From positions 648,361-712,360 of the forward strand of contig QVOM02000072.1 in NCBI GenBank assembly GCA_003586115.2: a stretch of DNA of 64,000 nt, given 5' to 3'. Shown here one piece after another: positions 22,787-33,890 of the stretch. Below the pieces are notes generated by a model. The model made no database searches. It was not told where the DNA came from and saw nothing but the letters and a program-made list of their open reading frames with translations. How positions within the stretch are numbered: position 1 is the stretch's first letter; every line of letters starts with the position of its first letter. Origin of the DNA: Salvator merianae. Lineage: Eukaryota > Chordata > Lepidosauria > Squamata > Teiidae. Position numbers and translations under genes: made by a program.

Positions 22787-22956
22787 TCAGAAAGTCTTCT
22801 AATGTTGGGGAAAATTCTGGGTGTTTGGCTGCTGTTCCAACCAGCGACAGAGAGGTGGCGCTAGCCTATGTAAAAGTTTCAAGCATGCCTCTCCAGGCCA
22901 GTCCAGTATTTGCTTTGTTATTCTAACCAGTGCTTTATAGCTCTGAGGCGAGCTAC

Positions 22957-22966
22957 TTTCATTTTC
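22957..22966 (-). promoter_or_regulatory. ISRE-like element upstream of IFITM gene 2
   Basis: The minus strand reads AGGAAAATGAAAGTAG, an exact GAAANNGAAA core as bound by ISGF3 and IRFs. It lies about 185 bases upstream of the start codon of gene 2, where interferon elements sit in mammalian IFITM genes. No TATA box is evident between it and the start codon. Confidence 0.5.
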
Positions 22967-23199
22967 CTCCCACTTGCTGGGTGTGTGTTGTTTGCTGCGC
23001 TGGCCTTCTGGCACATGGCTTATGGCCCTAATTGGATCCAGCTTTCCTCAGCAGGCCTAGGGGATCTCCTCTCTGGCCTGTCCAAGTGGTTTTTGGGGCC
23101 TCCCTCAGATTTTGAGACCCATGCCTTCCAGTGGCTGCTAGGCCACATTTTGCTGCTGTTTTTGGCCGCACCCAGCCCATCCGCAGGCGTTTTGCCACC

Positions 23200-23418
23200 C
23201 TGGCAATGCTACAAGAACGACAATCAGGAGCCAGGTTGGAAAGACAGGCAGGATGTCTGTAAAACCATTTGCGGGGAGTCAAGAGCAGGTGAAGGTTTTG
23301 CCTTTTATTCTGCTGGAGAATGCCCAGAAGCAATTGGTGGGCCACTGTGTGAAACAAAATGCTAGACTAGATGGGCCGGGCCTGATCCAGCAAGGCTCCT
23401 CTTTATGTTCTTATGTTC
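23200..23418 (+). mobile_element. CR1-like LINE 3' end
   Basis: GGGCCACTGTGTGAAACA, CTAGACTAGATGGGCC and CCTGATCCAGCAAGGCTCC end in TTATGTTCTTATGTTC. This is a CR1-type 3' untranslated region with its tandem octamer tail. The 5' boundary is vague. Confidence 0.7.
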
Positions 23419-24240
23419 ATTTTGCTGGACCCCCGCCTAGTTGGAGGGAGATCCTGCAGTGCTCTGGAGACCTGCAGGGATGAGAGGCAGTTTTTTCCCC
23501 CTGTACCGCTGGACAGGGAACTGGCACAGCTCCCGGCCTCATGCCTGGGTGAGGCTTCAGACAAGGCCAGCTCCTGTGGAGGTGAGTTCTTTGGAGGGGG
23601 GGGTTGGGCCCTCATTGCCCCTGATGGCCTCAGAGGGAGTCTCTGTAGGGACTTCCTCTTTGACCCCTCCCTACCCAAGCTGGTTCCTCTGCTGGGATTG
23701 GGGCCCTGAGCCCCCCCCTCACCAGGGTAGATGTGCTGGACCTGCTTAATTCCACCTTCACAGCTAGAGAAGGAGAAAAGCCAAAAATAAATAAAAGAGA
23801 AATGTCACAGATGCTCTTCCTCCAGTACCAGCTCTTCCTCCTCTTGCTCTAGACATAGGAGGAAGAATAAGCAGACAAAGGAGTGTAGGGCAGGCAGCAG
23901 GGGCTGCTCCAGGGGCCACAGCAGAACCTTCAGGCTTTCCTCTTCCTCGGCCTCTTCTAAGACTATTTCTCAGGCCCACAGTGTGGTCCAGGCCCCTCTT
24001 ACTGGGGGAGCCCTCAGCACTGCCTTATAACTCGTGCAGTTGGCACTCTCTGAGGGTGAGATGGTTGACCCAGCCACTCAATCTGAAGAAGATTTCGATG
24101 AAGACTCTAGAGTGGAAGGCCCCAGCCTGCAAAGCACGTGTCTGGTGTCTGTGGAAGACTTCTCACCCTTATTGGACTCTCTTATGTCCATGTTTGAAAT
24201 TCCTCTGCCCACTCCCGCCTCATAAGAGCTAGAAAGGGAG
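23419..24240 (+). other. Unclassified repeat-like region with acidic open frames
   Basis: The frame at 24034-24225 contains an acidic stretch (ATQSEEDFDEDSRVEG) and LLDSLMSMFEIPLP. The preceding 600 bases are GC-rich with short frames. The style recalls gag-like regions of retroelements, but no zinc knuckle, protease or polymerase is present. I cannot assign it. Confidence 0.25.
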
Positions 24241-24389
24241 GCCCAGTGCATGTCCGAAAATATGTGGGACAACCCATGGTTGTCATGGCAGCCATTAAGT
24301 CCTAAGCCACACCTGATAAAGGTCATCAATATGGTTACAGAAGTCACCTGCTACAATCATCCTAGGAAGCTTTGGTTATGACTGCACAG

Positions 24390-24830
24390 AATGGCTGGCC
24401 TATGCCAGCAACCCCAGTTGAAACTGTATTATGGACCAGTCTACCAGAAGGCATGGCCTCCCAGTGGAATGTCACATCTTTGTGGATGGGGCATTGGACT
24501 GTGCTAGGGCACAAAAATAGTACTGTAGCCTGCTTCAACAGAGACTGCTTGAAAGCAGTCTCTGAAGTGTCTGCCAGTGATAGACATGCCAGCTCTTGCA
24601 TGTGGACAGTAGCAAGGGCCTGGGCCAGTCTGCTGGGTTTCTGCACTGTTTTTGGGTGCCCAGCTAAAAAAAAAACCCTGATCAGCAACTTTAGAGGCTG
24701 GGAACTAAAGTTGTGCAAGGATGGGCCATCCATAATGCAGACTGCCCTTGAAATGGACCATTGGCCACCTCTCTGATCTTGGGCAGGATCACTCAGTCCA
24801 GTGCAAGACCGGACCTGCATGGTATGGAAC
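24390..24830. repeat. Inverted-repeat element, relative of 27121-27570
   Basis: GATGGGCCATCCATAATGCA and CAGCAACTTTAGAGGC parallel GATGGGCCATGATGGG and CAGCAACTTCAAACTGG of the 27.4 kb element. A GACTGCTTGAAAGCAGTC hairpin sits at 24543. From 24831 to 26035 no gene is recognised. Confidence 0.45.
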
Positions 24831-26035
24831 AGCAGGCATCATATAGATCTTGCCCTCAACACCAAATGTGAGACAACCTCTGTCTGCTCAGGCAGGAGAC
24901 TGCTGGCAATGGCGTTGTGGATACACAGCAGAATCCCTGCTCTATCCTGAGTGCCCAGCACAAGATGAAAACAAACATGCCATTCACTTGCACAAAGGTC
25001 CTGAGAAGGGAAATGGAATTGCTACAGATAACAGTAACACCCCCTTTCAGGTCCTCTAGCCCAGACTGATACTTCTGTAAGAATCCTGGAGGATGCAGCT
25101 GGGACAGACTTAACCTCACCCAGATCTTTCACCCAGGTCTCAGTAGTACAAACTGGGTCAACTCCTTCATTAGCAATCAGACACTGCACTGGATGATGCT
25201 AGTTTTATTTTGGACTGACCTGACATTAATGAGCAGCCTCAGTAAGCCTAAAGACTACATGAAAGCAATATACACTTGAGGCTATAAACTCTCCAATGCG
25301 AATCTCAGAATCAGAATTATACTAATTAAATTTTGCTACCAAAATAAATGTGTCATATTCAGTGAAATCAATAGGATTCTTGCTATCAAAGCTATGTTTG
25401 TTCTGTGGGGTTACAAGGAAAGCATGGGAAAGCCACTGGTTTCCTCTTTGAGAAAGCAGATAGACTGCCCTTTTGCATCTGATCTGAACTTATGACAACA
25501 TTCTTTGGTATGCTTTTGACTTACATGGTTGGTTTCAAAGAGACGGAGAATAGGCTCTTTTGTTCATCTCTTAAACCCAGTTCTGCACTGGCAACAGCTG
25601 TGCAATTGGTCTAAAATTTATGTCACTGCTTCCTATCCGGGTTTCATGGGAAACCTCTAAGAGGAAAGCAAGTTAAGAGATGATAATTGTCATTTGATAT
25701 GTCTTTAAAGCTGAAGCCTGCAACACATTTTCTAATCTGTTGCCTATGCCAATTTTATGTGGAATGCCTGCACATTAGGAAAAAAGGCAGGAGTACCATT
25801 ATGAGCTTTTCTTTCCATTGGAAATTGCAGAAGTGTAGCAGTGTCCAGAATTCGGGTAAATTGCTGTTATCTTTTGCACCAACAAGGCCTTCTGTAGGGA
25901 TTGAGGCTGCTGGTGAATTGGATCTTTCATATTTGAGGTTCGTAATGGAACACTGGGGCTCAAGGAGGCATTGGCTTTCATATCAAAGTCTCCAGTGGTC
26001 ATCAGCTTCCTGCCTTTCTTCTGTATCATCTTGGA

Positions 26036-26770
26036 CAGGGGCGGATTTCTTATGAAGCTGATGAAATTTAAGCTTCAGGGTCCCTAATCCAAGCGGGGCC
26101 CCAGAAGCAATTTTAGTTCACATTGCTTAAAAATGTGGGGTCTACTGTATGAGAAGGGATTCTGAAAAAGTAATAATATTAATAATATAGTGCAATTCAA
26201 TACAAAATAATAGTTAAAATGAAAATTAAAAGGTTATTAAAGTATGTAGGCTAACTGTTATTGGAAAAAACATTCAAATTCAATCTAAATATATTTAATA
26301 TAAAATAATTATAAATAGTTTAAAACACTATTAACATTTATGACAGAAATTAAAACTTTTATTAAAATGATTTATCTTAGGTTAGTCGTAATCAAAAAAA
26401 TGAAAGCACATTTCATTGCTTGCAGTCATTGTAAAAGACAGCATTTCAGTAACTGTTTATTTACATGAATAATCTTATAAAACCATAAAATATATTAAAT
26501 ATATTACCTATGTAGAATTAAAATACAGTAAAAATTAAAAGGTAATAAAAATATCTTCTTTGGTAGATACAAGTCAGAACAAAAACGGGGAACCACTAAA
26601 AAGTCAATCGTATGCTAATGTAAATCACGTTAGCATTGCGATTGCTTTTCCAACATGATCGCGATAAGAATTTTTTTCAATAAAGCGTTCATAAGGATAA
26701 CAGTGGTTACCCAGGCTCCACTGCAGGTTTTGAAGGGACCGCCATAACAGTTCAAGCTTCAGACCTACCC
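26036..26770 (+). mobile_element. hAT-like element, left end only
   Basis: CAGGGGCGGATTTCTTATGA is of the CAGGGGCGGATT type that starts Zaphod-like hAT transposons. The AT-rich interior of about 700 bases contains no transposase domain, and no matching right end was found. The right limit is a guess. Confidence 0.4.
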
Positions 26771-27120
26771 AAAAATGTAGGTCTGCAACTCATCTTGGGG
26801 AGGGATTTTTTATGCTCTGCAGCACAATGGGGACCTGTGGTGTTGCCAGAAATCATTGGATTCCAACTCCCAAAATTTCTAACCACTGATTAGGAACTAC
26901 TGGGAAATAGAATCCAGTACCATCTAGAGGGCCACTCCTTTCCTAACCTTATTCTTATAGTGAAGCCATTCTCTGCTTTATAGTGAAGCCATTCTCTGAG
27001 GTATACAGACCTTTTGAATATTGATTGGCAATCCTGTCTTACAGCATAGAACTGGGTTGACATTTTGGTCTACTCTAGTTCTTTGATTTGTTTATCTTAC
27101 TAGCCAAAACTTGTAACTAG

Positions 27121-27570
27121 GCCTTTCCACACTAAGCCGGTACACTGGCCCAGTGTGGCCCATAGCACAGGTTGTCCACATAGTAGACTGGTTTACTGGG
27201 AGGCCATGACCCCAGTGGATCAGCATATCTGCACAGGAGCAGCCTGGGGAGTCGGATAAGGTACCAGAATGGTAGACTGCTTATAAGTAGTTCGCAACCA
27301 TGTTATGGTGATATACATCTGTTCGCAACCATGTTATGGCGTACATCTGTTGGAGGTATACTATGGCAGTGCCATTTTGGCTGGGCAACCAGAAGCAGCA
27401 TCAGAAGTGCACTGCTCTTGGGTGCCTGGCCAAAAAAGCCCCAGCCAGCAACTTCAAACTGGCCTTCAAAGATGGGCCATGATGGGCTGTCTACAATGGC
27501 ATGGGTTGCCTTGTTCAGATTGCCCCTCCGTAATGTGGGACAGCACTGCACTGTGCAGAAATGGCCTGAA
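27121..27570. mobile_element. Inverted-repeat DNA element
   Basis: GCCTTTCCACACTAAGCCGG on the left and GCACTGTGCAGAAATGGCC on the right are loosely inverted. The interior contains a direct repeat of GTTCGCAACCATGTTATGG at 27292 and 27320, with a 28-base period. Confidence 0.5.
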
Positions 27571-28089
27571 GCAGCAATATCCTCACTCATCTATGTCCTG
27601 ATAGGCTACAATAATTCTGGCATGTCCTTCCCTTGTGTGCTTGTAACCAATGAGTGCAGTTCTGGCTCTGTGACCTTAATAAAGTTTGAAGGGATATTCT
27701 TGGCTCCTCTTTTAGTTTTATTTCCCAAATAGCTTTATTGCTTTTTAGGCAATTTCAGTTGGCAGCCCTGGACTCAGACAAGTTTGGTGGACCTTTTATG
27801 AGTCAGGGGAAGCAAAGATGGTGACAGCTACTTTGAAGCCAGAAGTATTTTGCATGTAGCACCATGAAGCATTCTTTAAAGGAAGCCATTTTAAGGCAAA
27901 CATGCTAATGCTTGTGCATTTTAAGCCACAAGGGATAATCGTATGTGCATGATTACTCAAAGGTTTCAGATATGCTTATGGCCTCTCTAAACTGCTAACA
28001 AGGTAAGTTCAACTTGCCAGATATCCAGAAAGTTTGTTTCTGCTGGATGCCGTTTTTTTCAAGTCTTTTTTTTTTTTTTTTAAGGTCTA

Positions 28090-28505
28090 CAGGGTTCACC
28101 ACTTGGATATACCTAAGCTCGTTAGTACCTGTACTGTGCATTTGCCACACTTATTAGATTTTAAATGTCCTGGATCACATGAGGTAACAGGAACCATGGC
28201 CAGGAGAAGAGCCTTCCCAGTTGTAGCCCCCTCTCTCTCAAACTCTCTTCCAGTTGAGATCCAGGATCTCTCCTGATATGGACATTTTAAAAATCTTTAA
28301 AAACTTCTCTCTTCACCTGTTCCTTTGATGATGATTGATGGGTGACCTTGACCTTGACTATAACTGTTTTTATGTTTGATCCATTTATTTGTTTACTTTT
28401 ATCTTGTAAACTGCATAGAATCTCTCTCTTTTTACTTTTTTATCTTGTAAATTGCGTAGAGCCTCCATGAAATCTGTGATATATAAGTTAAAAAAATAGA
28501 TAGAT
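28090..28505 (+). mobile_element. L2-like LINE 3' fragment
   Basis: The plus strand encodes MARRRAFPVVAPSLSNSLPV at 28195-28255, matching the RxRAFSVVAPRLWNSLP region of the L2 reverse transcriptase C-terminus. The 3' tail (TTGTAAATTGCGTAGAGCC, ATATATAAGTTAAA) ends in ATAGATAGATAAA. A 42-base near-duplication of TTTTATCTTGTAAAYTGCRT lies at 28399 and 28440. Confidence 0.75.
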
Positions 28506-29094
28506 AAATTTTGTTTAATATTTGTGATGACATTTTTCAACAAAAATTGGACCCATATAGACCCCCCTCCCCAGAATAGGACATAAAATATTATAATTGA
28601 CATCAATTTAGGTGTGGTGAAAATCCCAGTGCCCTTCTTTATGGCTTCTTACAAATGTTATAGCCTTGCAAATGTTTTATGTTTCTTTTAAGTTACTGTT
28701 ATGCAGGTTGGAGTTCCTGCTTGTTTTAGATAAAGTGGAAAGCTAGTTTGGATATAAGGTTATACATAACGGAAGGACTGTTACTTTAAGGTATCTCCCC
28801 TTGTCACTTTGATGTAGCCCAGAAATCTCTGGCTGCTGAGGAAAGAGTTTGCCTCTTGGCTATAATTAACAAGATGAGATTAACTCTAGGATGATCCTGG
28901 GAACATAAACTGCCTCATACAGCCACAAAGCTTGCTGTTGACGCTCTCTGGCCAGAGATGTGTCTTTCTTTGTCTGGCTGTTGTCTTTCTTTCTGCCAGG
29001 CATTCCATATACATTTGGTTTGGAAAGATTTCAATCAGTTCCAGGAAAGCCTGAGTGCTGTGTTTACAGCAGTGTTGTTTCCTTGCAACTTAGG

Positions 29095-29650
29095 CTATGA
29101 TCATACTAGGGATTTTTAAAACTGCCTGAATAAAATGAGCAAATAATTCCTAGGCACACAGAAAAAAAGCCTTCCAAACACACGTATCTGTTTGGCTAAA
29201 AAATCACCTGAAGTGCAGCCTGTTCACTTCAACAGGCAACCTACCATGACTGCAAGGCGTGCTGCTCACTGATTGGCCACTGGGTAGGAAATCCCTGCCT
29301 CTTTGCTGAAACAGTTTCCAACTCCTTAACTCCAACTGCCAGGTTATTGTTCGCAATTGCAAATGAAATTGTTTTGAACTCAAGTCTCTCTCTCCTCACT
29401 TTGCATTTTATATGAAGTCTATGTGCTTTTTAAGTACATTTCTAAGGAAAGCAGTGTAGGAGTAATATTTTTAGTTTCAGGTTCATTCAGTCTGCTTAAT
29501 TGTTGAGTTCAAAAGCGAATTCTGGCTGCCAGTAATAGCTCGCTGGTGCCCCTCCCTGATTGTCTGATGGGTTCCTTCTCTGAGCAAAGGCTGTGATTGG
29601 TGGAGGCACTCCCTGCTTAGAATAAGGCAACTTGGAAGTTGTTTTCTCCC
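29095..29650 (+). repeat. Unclassified interspersed repeat, second copy of the 14930 repeat
   Basis: TGCTCACTGATTGGCCACT, CTTTGCTGAAACAGTTTCC, GTGCTTTTTAAGTACA, GCTCGCTGGTGCCCCTCCCT and GTGATTGGTGGAGGCACTCC occur in the same order as at 14960-15400. It begins near AGGCTATGATCATACTAGGG. From 29651 to 31063 no gene is recognised. Confidence 0.6.
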
Positions 29651-31063
29651 GGCTATTGAAGAGGCAAATAATTACTGACTTAGAGGCAGGGTAAAGCGAA
29701 TGTTTTTATTTCCAGTTTGGTCTCCCTGGGTTAAATTTGCCCAGAAGGCAACTGCAGTAGCTAGTCTGAACACATTCTTGAGCATACTTAAAAGCCCTAT
29801 CTTGGTTTATCAAATTCGTTGGTTCCTAACAAGACACTCAAAGGTGTCTCACAAAGCTTCTAAGCCCAGTCCTCCAGTCAGGGGAAAGAAGCAACCAGAA
29901 GAGGTTGGCCGTGGCATCTCTTCAACATTAAAAATGTACCATGGAACTCAAAACACATTCTTCATTTTCCCTTACTGAAATCTAAGCAAGGAAATCAGAA
30001 AGTTGCTTCATTTCCAACCAGAATACTGCTTGTTCACACTCTGTTGTTGATGCTAACTGGCAGCAGCTTTCCCGGGCTTTTGGCAGTAGTTTCCCCCAGC
30101 TCAGCCTGGAAATGGCAAGTATTAAACCTGGGATCTTCAGCATGTAAGGTTTAAATCTTGGAGGTGGCAGGAATGTAGCAAGATTCCATTTGATCTCACT
30201 AACTGTTTTCATCCCTTGTATAATAACATACAGTTTGGCAAGTTCAAAAGGAGGCTTCCCAGATGTGATCGATGGGCCGTTGCTGAGTACCACATGTTAC
30301 AGATTAATAGCAGGCCACGAAATGCTCTAGCACATGAATTATTCACAAAGGAAAGAGAAACGGCAATGGGAAAAAGAGGTCTGAACCATAGTAGCTCTAG
30401 GCATAGAAGACTGAGTTGCTCAATGGAGGAAAAGAGTGAGGAATTTTCCAAGTCCAGAACAAGTTATAAAATCCAGCTATTGCAAGTCCTTTCTTGAGAC
30501 CAATGTAACTCAACTTAAAATAATCTTGCTTATTTGTGCACCTCCAAAGCACTTTTTTTTCCTAACTAGGATGTATGTACAAGTTCAGACAAGGCTTCAT
30601 ATGTGGCAACTGCTATAAGGATTTTTGCTGAATGCAAAGGGATCAAAAGGATGGTTGAATCAAATCTCCACCTCTAAATTTCACCTTCATTGCAAAAGCA
30701 GTGAATTGAATGCAAACATGTGCGTGCTTGCTTGCTTCCACCAGCATTGACGGTAAATGAATGCTGGTGTGCCTTAACAGGAAAGAGTTACTAAGGATTA
30801 GTCAGCATGCTTCTGAATACCAACTGCTGGGGTATACAAGAAGGGAAGCAGTGTTTTCCTGTTCTCCTTGTTGATTTCCTGGAGATGTCTACTTGTTTAC
30901 AATAAGGAAGGATTCTGTACTAGATCACCTTTGATCTCTGCAGGTCTGGATCTGCAAGGCCAGATCAGGCAAGGGCTGGTGCTGATCTGTTGTGGACGAA
31001 CTTCAGTACAATAAGGCATGCCACCAAAATGGGTCCTCCATAGCCCTAGACCTCTTAATCAAA

Positions 31064-31102
31064 GGACCTTTTTGCACTTTCCACCTTAGAATGGGATAAT
31101 TA
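31064..31102 (+). repeat. Left part of an inverted-repeat element split by Harbinger copy B
   Basis: GGACCTTTTTGCACTTTCC then ACCTTAGAATGGGATAATTA is a family-X left end. Its continuation, TAGTCCAGCTGCTCCTGG and GGCTGTGGAGCAC, resumes at 32292 on the far side of copy B. Confidence 0.6.
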
Positions 31103-32291
31103 GGCCGCATTCCGACACGGCATTTAATCAGTTTACAGGCCGTCTTCAGTTCCCGCTGTCCCGACATGATCTTGCCATTCCGAAGTTTTTCTGGACTATA
31201 TTGGCGAAATGCGGACTACTTTGTATTCGGATTTAATGAAGTCTCAAGTCGTTCCAGATCACTAGCGCGCTTTACTTTGCGATGTGGGAACGGGGAAGAA
31301 AACTGTTTGGGAGGGACCGTACTTTTTTGTGGGCATGCAGAGGGAGGGATCCCCATTTTGTGCCATCCAATGACAGACTTTGTGGGTGGGCAGGAAGTGC
31401 AGTAGTTTCCTCTGCCTCCATTATCCCCCCTTCCATCGCTGCCAGCGGAAAAGAAACCGTCCTCCTTTTTACTTCGCTAAGCTGTGGTGCTTTCTCTTTC
31501 TTTATCCCCCATTCGACACTGCCAGGAAGAAATTAAAGGCTTCCTCCACTTCCGTCTGCTCTTTAAAGCAAAAAATAAACAGCTCCTGTTTGGGGTTGCA
31601 GTCTTCTTGCCCCAACAAAGAACCCGCTCAAGATGAGTTTTGCAATCAGCAGCACACAGCTACACAGCGGGGACACATGCCGCTGCGGATGTCTCGGGGG
31701 AAGATGAGTCAGAGTCCATTTGCTGGCGATGAACAGCACTGTCAAAATAGTACAGCCCCCCCACGTTCCCTCCCCACTTTTTCCCTTTTCATGGACCTCT
31801 CCCTGCTTTTACGCTACTTTTAAATTGCGCATTTGCGTTAAAGTGCAAGGGAGCAGAAATCGCCATCTGCCCTCTAAGAAGCTTAATTGTTCTGTACACA
31901 TGGTTTTAAAGTACTTCTTATGTAGATAGAGGCTGTAGGGGGGAGAAAGAGTAAATGGCGAATGACTAGTAATGCTGCCAAGTGAATCCATGTTCTGAGG
32001 CAGCAGCGGGGACCTACGGAGAGCGGAGCTTGACTTTCCCGCCCCTGTGATGTCAAGATTTGAACGTTGGGACTGCAGCCAATCACTGACTGCACAGGGA
32101 GGAGAATTTGACGTGGGGTGGAAGCAGAAAAGGTACTGTTTCTCTGTGCCAAGCATGGGAAATATCAGTGTGGGAACGAGCAAGTACGAATTGTGTCCGT
32201 GTTAAACTGTAACTGTGGGAACGACCAGAAGACGAATTCAGTCCTTGTACTCTTCCGATACGGATTAAATTTACGCTGTCGGACCGCAGCC
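31103..32291 (+). mobile_element. Harbinger-like non-autonomous element (copy B, short form, 1189 bp)
   Basis: It starts GGCCGCATTCCGACACGGC and ends CTGTCGGACCGCAGCC, so the termini are inverted repeats. TTA flanks both sides (31100-31102 and 32292-32294), the 3-bp duplication of PIF/Harbinger elements. There is no transposase or Myb-like frame, so it would depend on an enzyme elsewhere. It is very similar to copies A and C throughout. It sits inside a family-X element. Confidence 0.85.
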
Positions 32292-32350
32292 TTATAGTCC
32301 AGCTGCTCCTGGTGCGGCTGTGGAGCACTCTGCTGCTTAAAGAGCAGAGG
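32292..32350 (+). repeat. Right part of the split family-X element
   Basis: AGTCCAGCTGCTCCTGGTGC then GGCTGTGGAGCACTCTGCTGC matches AGTCCAGCTACTCCTGGCAC at 39293 in an uninterrupted copy. Confidence 0.6.
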
Positions 32351-32569
32351 GGGCAACAAAGGGGAGAAAGGGGGGACTTCGTCCCACCAGTCCACAGACA
32401 ACTAATACCAGACAAGATAGCTAATACCCCCATTTCTCCTGTTTCTTGTGGGAAGTGTGATATTAATGGCATGAGATGGGAACAATAGAAGATTTGGGGC
32501 CTTCAGTTTAGGGATTTGGGTAGGTAGAAGTAAGTCCCTTGCGATTCTGAGTGTAAAATGTTGGGGGAT

Positions 32570-32915
32570 CGTGGCAGCATCATGGAGATTGGGCCAAGTG
32601 GGGCAGCCCCTTGTATGCTGCTTCAATGCATCATGGGAAACTGGCCAGATGTGGGGGCAATGGCTTAAGAAGCGGAGGGCAAGAGGAGGGGGCGGGGGGG
32701 CATATGCAGCCAAGTCCTTCTCTGCCCGCCCGGTGCGCCGCAGAGCGAGTGTGAAGGAGAGCGTGGCGCCACCCCATGCTCGGCCGGCCAGCAGTCGTTG
32801 GGGCGGCAGCTGGGGTAGGAGGCTGCAGGACAGGGCATCCTTGCTTGCGCTCCTCTGCCGCCACGTGGCCCCAGGTGGCAAAAAGTTTAGCTACACCGCT
32901 GGGGGGGGGGGCACA
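32570..32915. repeat. GC-rich repeat ending in a hAT-MITE-like terminus
   Basis: A CpG-rich stretch with frames up to 159 codons and no domain. It ends in TTAGCTACACCGCTGGGGGG, a terminus type seen in G-rich hAT-derived MITEs (compare 43599-43790). No gene is inferred. Confidence 0.4.
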
Positions 32916-33434
32916 CAAAGTCTCCAAAAAGAGGGGGGGACATACTGAATTCTATTGTTCAGTGGTACACCCCCAACATGAGTTGGAGACAGATGAGAAA
33001 TGGCCGGGAGGGGGGACGGAATGCTCTTTAAGTTCCAAGCAGAGCAAGGTGGGTGCCAGTTGCAGTATAGTCTGGGGAGCCTTCAGCTCCAATGGCAATC
33101 TATCTGTCAAAGATTAATTGTAGGCTTTCAAACAGCTATGTTGGCAAAGCAACAGTTTGTGCTGGAGATACCTGTGGATTCTGGTTGTGTAAAGCAGGAA
33201 TTGAAGGACAGATGAGGAAGGGAGAAACTCTTCTGTGTCCAAAAGAAAGGAGCAGCTAGGCAAAAGCATAGGTCTATTGGCTGAGTTGTGTACTTGTGAG
33301 AAAAAAATGTAATTTTGAGAATCAGTAGAAGGAATTAAGTGTTCAGTGTGAGTATGGAACTACAGGTGCTGGGACTGAAGTTCATTGTAACTTTGGGAAC
33401 ATCAGGGAAAATCAGGCACAGGCGGTATTCGTTT

Positions 33435-33890
33435 TGAAAGCACAGTGCATAGTGAGTTGCAGGAAGAGCAGAGTAGCAGTGTCTGCGTTTCTCAGAGTGG
33501 CATTGGCAACCTTTTGCAAGAAGGTAGTGTTGCCACAAAGGGGCTCTTCTACGATCATGAATAGCTGTGGAGCAGTAAATTGTGCTCCACAGTTTGACCA
33601 GGAGCAGCTAGCCTGCAGGATCATGTGATCACGCCTGCACACGCCTGTGCAATCCGTGGTGCTGCTGGTCGCCATGGCAGCAGATGGACACTTTCCTGCC
33701 ACTGTCATGGCAAAGATCAGGAGCAGGATACCAGCATTTTCAGTGCAAATGCTGTATCCTGCTGGTATTCCTGATAAGGGCCCTGCAGTGCAGACAGTGT
33801 CCACGCTGCATGGCCCATTACACATTAGAACAGGATAGTTATCCTGTTCTAACATGGAAAGTGCAAAAACACCCAAAATGTAGACTTGTT
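33435..33890. mobile_element. Inverted-repeat element family X
   Basis: The core CATGGCAGCAGATGGACACT and AGGATACCAGCATTTTCAG is followed by TTAGAACAGGATAGTTATCC and TGTTCTAACATGGAAAGTGC to the right end AAAAACACCC. A 229-codon minus-strand frame crosses it but has no conserved domain and is disrupted in other copies. From 33891 to 35710 no gene is recognised. Confidence 0.6.

Noticed and set aside
22910..23365. 151-codon plus-strand frame upstream of gene 2
   Set aside because: Its second half is a CR1-like 3' end, and its first part overlaps the gene 2 promoter region without any recognisable domain.
25690..26035. Minus-strand frame that looked like a retrocopied gene fragment
   Set aside because: Several frames read protein-like for short stretches, but none matched a family I could name.
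32402..32881. 159-codon minus-strand frame in GC-rich DNA
   Set aside because: Long frames are expected in GC-rich sequence; no domain is present, and it adjoins a MITE terminus.
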